The notes under the pieces were generated by a model. It was not told where the DNA came from, did no database searches, and saw only the letters and a list, made by a program, of their open reading frames with translations. Positions 7,532-8,009 of a stretch of DNA of 8,009 bases are shown one piece after another. Origin of the DNA: Streptococcus sp. (GTDB taxonomy: Bacteria > Bacillota > Bacilli > Lactobacillales > Streptococcaceae); the NCBI GenBank assembly GCA_003521145.1, contig DOTL01000008.1, positions 1 to 8,009 on the forward strand. The letters are read 5' to 3'. How positions within the stretch are numbered: position 1 is the first letter of the stretch; each line of letters begins with the position of its first letter. A program made the position numbers and the translations under genes.

Positions 7532-7554
7532 AAAAAAACACTCCTTAAGGAGTG
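7532..7554 (-). terminator. Terminator at the end of the tRNA operon
   Basis: On the - strand, CACTCC-TTAA-GGAGTG (7539-7554) forms a perfect 6-bp hairpin, followed by seven T (7532-7538). It lies seven nt after tRNA-Leu. Only 21 nt, which hold the polC ribosome binding site, separate the T-tract from the polC start codon. The stem is short, so partial read-through into polC is plausible. Confidence 0.85.
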
Positions 7555-7561
7555 CAACTTA

Positions 7562-7645
7562 TACCGGCGGCCGGGGTCGAACCGGCACGTCCTTGCGGAC
7601 ACTGGATTTTGAGTCCAGCGCGTCTGCCAATTCCGCCACGCCGGC
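7562..7645 (-). tRNA. tRNA-Leu (anticodon CAA)
   Basis: An 84-nt class II tRNA. The acceptor stem GCCGGCG pairs with CGCCGGT (G1-U72 wobble), with A73. The anticodon loop CTCAAAA carries CAA (7609-7611 on the + strand), reading UUG. A long variable arm (GTCC-GCAA-GGAC) and a perfect GCCGG/CCGGC T stem confirm the class. It is the last gene of the tRNA cluster and has no encoded CCA. Confidence 0.96.
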
Positions 7646-7654
7646 AAAGTATAA

Positions 7655-7726
7655 CTGGGGTAGCTGGATTCGAACCAACGCATGAGGGAGTCAAAGTCCC
7701 TTGCCTTACCGCTTGGCTATACCCCA
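7655..7726 (-). tRNA. tRNA-Gln (anticodon TTG)
   Basis: A 72-nt tRNA with acceptor TGGGGTA/TACCCCA, discriminator G, and anticodon stem AGGGA/TCCCT around loop CTTTGAC with TTG. The T arm is GTTGG-TTCGAAT-CCAGC. It lies nine nt from tRNA-Leu and eight nt from tRNA-His, so all are processed from one precursor. No CCA is encoded. Confidence 0.96.
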
Positions 7727-7734
7727 AAAATATA

Positions 7735-7808
7735 GGCGAATGAGGGGAATCGAACCCCCGAATGTCAGAGCCACAATCTGATGTGTTAACCACTTCACCA
7801 CATTCGCC
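7735..7808 (-). tRNA. tRNA-His (anticodon GTG)
   Basis: A 74-nt tRNA counting the extra 5' G (G-1, position 7808) that pairs with discriminator C73 (7735), the hallmark of histidine tRNAs. The acceptor is GCGAATG/CATTCGC. The anticodon stem TCAGA/TCTGA encloses TTGTGGC with GTG. No CCA is encoded. Confidence 0.96.
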
Positions 7809-7818
7809 ACTTTACTAA

Positions 7819-7889
7819 CACGGGCAGTAGGAATTGAACCCACACTGAAGGTTTTGGAGACCTTAGTTCTACCTTTAAACTATGCCCGT
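7819..7889 (-). tRNA. tRNA-Trp (anticodon CCA)
   Basis: A 71-nt tRNA with acceptor ACGGGCA/TGCCCGT and discriminator G73, a tryptophan identity element. The anticodon stem AAGGT/ACCTT encloses loop CTCCAAA with CCA. The T arm is GTGGG-TTCAATT-CCTAC. It is five nt from tRNA-Tyr. No 3' CCA is encoded. Confidence 0.96.
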
Positions 7890-7894
7890 AACTA

Positions 7895-7975
7895 TGGAAG
7901 GGGAGGGATTCGAACCCCCGAACCCGAAGGAACGGATTTACAGTCCGCCGCGTTTAGCCTCTTCGCTACCCTTCC
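7895..7975 (-). tRNA. tRNA-Tyr (anticodon GTA)
   Basis: An 81-nt class II tRNA with acceptor GGAAGGG/CCCTTCC and discriminator A73. The anticodon loop CTGTAAA carries GTA. The variable arm is long, as in bacterial tyrosine tRNAs. It lies 14 nt downstream of the partial tRNA at the window edge. No CCA is encoded. Confidence 0.96.
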
Positions 7976-7989
7976 AAAATATAAATAAA

Positions 7990-8009
7990 TGGCGCGAGAC
8001 GGAATCGAA
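7990..8009 (-). tRNA. Partial tRNA, 3' end only (probably tRNA-Phe)
   Basis: The last 20 nt give, on the - strand, a T-loop TTCGATT, the 3' side of a T stem (CCGTC) and an acceptor strand TCGCGCC plus A73. The predicted 5' strand GGCGCGA lies outside the window, as does the anticodon. The call as Phe rests on the usual streptococcal order Phe-Tyr-Trp-His-Gln-Leu and on A73, so the tRNA nature is firm but the identity is inferred. Confidence 0.7.

Noticed and set aside
7545..7793. Open frames on both strands across the tRNA cluster.
   Set aside because: They are translations of tRNA genes, containing the typical artefact peptides from conserved T-loop sequence, and overlap three tRNAs with clear cloverleaf folds.
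7532..8009. A possible integrase attachment site or genomic-island boundary at the tRNA genes.
   Set aside because: No integrase gene, no direct repeat of a tRNA 3' end and no foreign-looking DNA is visible in the window.

Overview
The window looks like chromosomal housekeeping DNA of a low-GC Firmicute, most likely a Streptococcus of the salivarius/thermophilus group. The reasons are a Gram-positive-type PolC of 1464 residues, a 413-residue M29 aminopeptidase matching streptococcal PepS, strong AAGGAG-type ribosome binding sites, and a tRNA order (Phe-Tyr-Trp-His-Gln-Leu) familiar from streptococcal tRNA operons. The genus call comes from protein resemblance and gene order; the species call is a guess.

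Layout: the left end carries a single tRNA-Cys gene on the + strand, with its own promoter and a tight terminator. Everything else reads on the - strand, so transcription runs from right to left. From the right edge the order is: the 3' part of a tRNA operon (probable Phe, partial, then Tyr, Trp, His, Gln, Leu) closed by a terminator hairpin; polC, starting only 21 nt beyond that hairpin's T-tract; a polC terminator; an extended -10 promoter driving pepS and a 76-residue membrane protein of the GlsB/YeaQ/YmgE type, which form a two-gene unit with a strong terminator; then a MarR-family regulator and an NADPH-dependent FMN reductase-like flavoprotein, ending against the convergent tRNA-Cys gene.

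How the genes fit together: polC supplies the replicative polymerase with proofreading, and its expression seems tied to the tRNA operon because there is no room for a promoter between terminator and start codon. pepS probably serves peptide use in the cytoplasm; its partner is a small membrane protein of unknown role. The MarR regulator and flavoprotein look like a small redox or electrophile-response pair: an inverted repeat lies over the predicted -10 element and start point of the flavoprotein promoter, where a MarR dimer could act.

I found no mobile element, CRISPR array, phage gene or clearly new system. The points most worth a second look are the polC/tRNA terminator junction, the MarR operator candidate, and the unpaired positions in tRNA-Cys.
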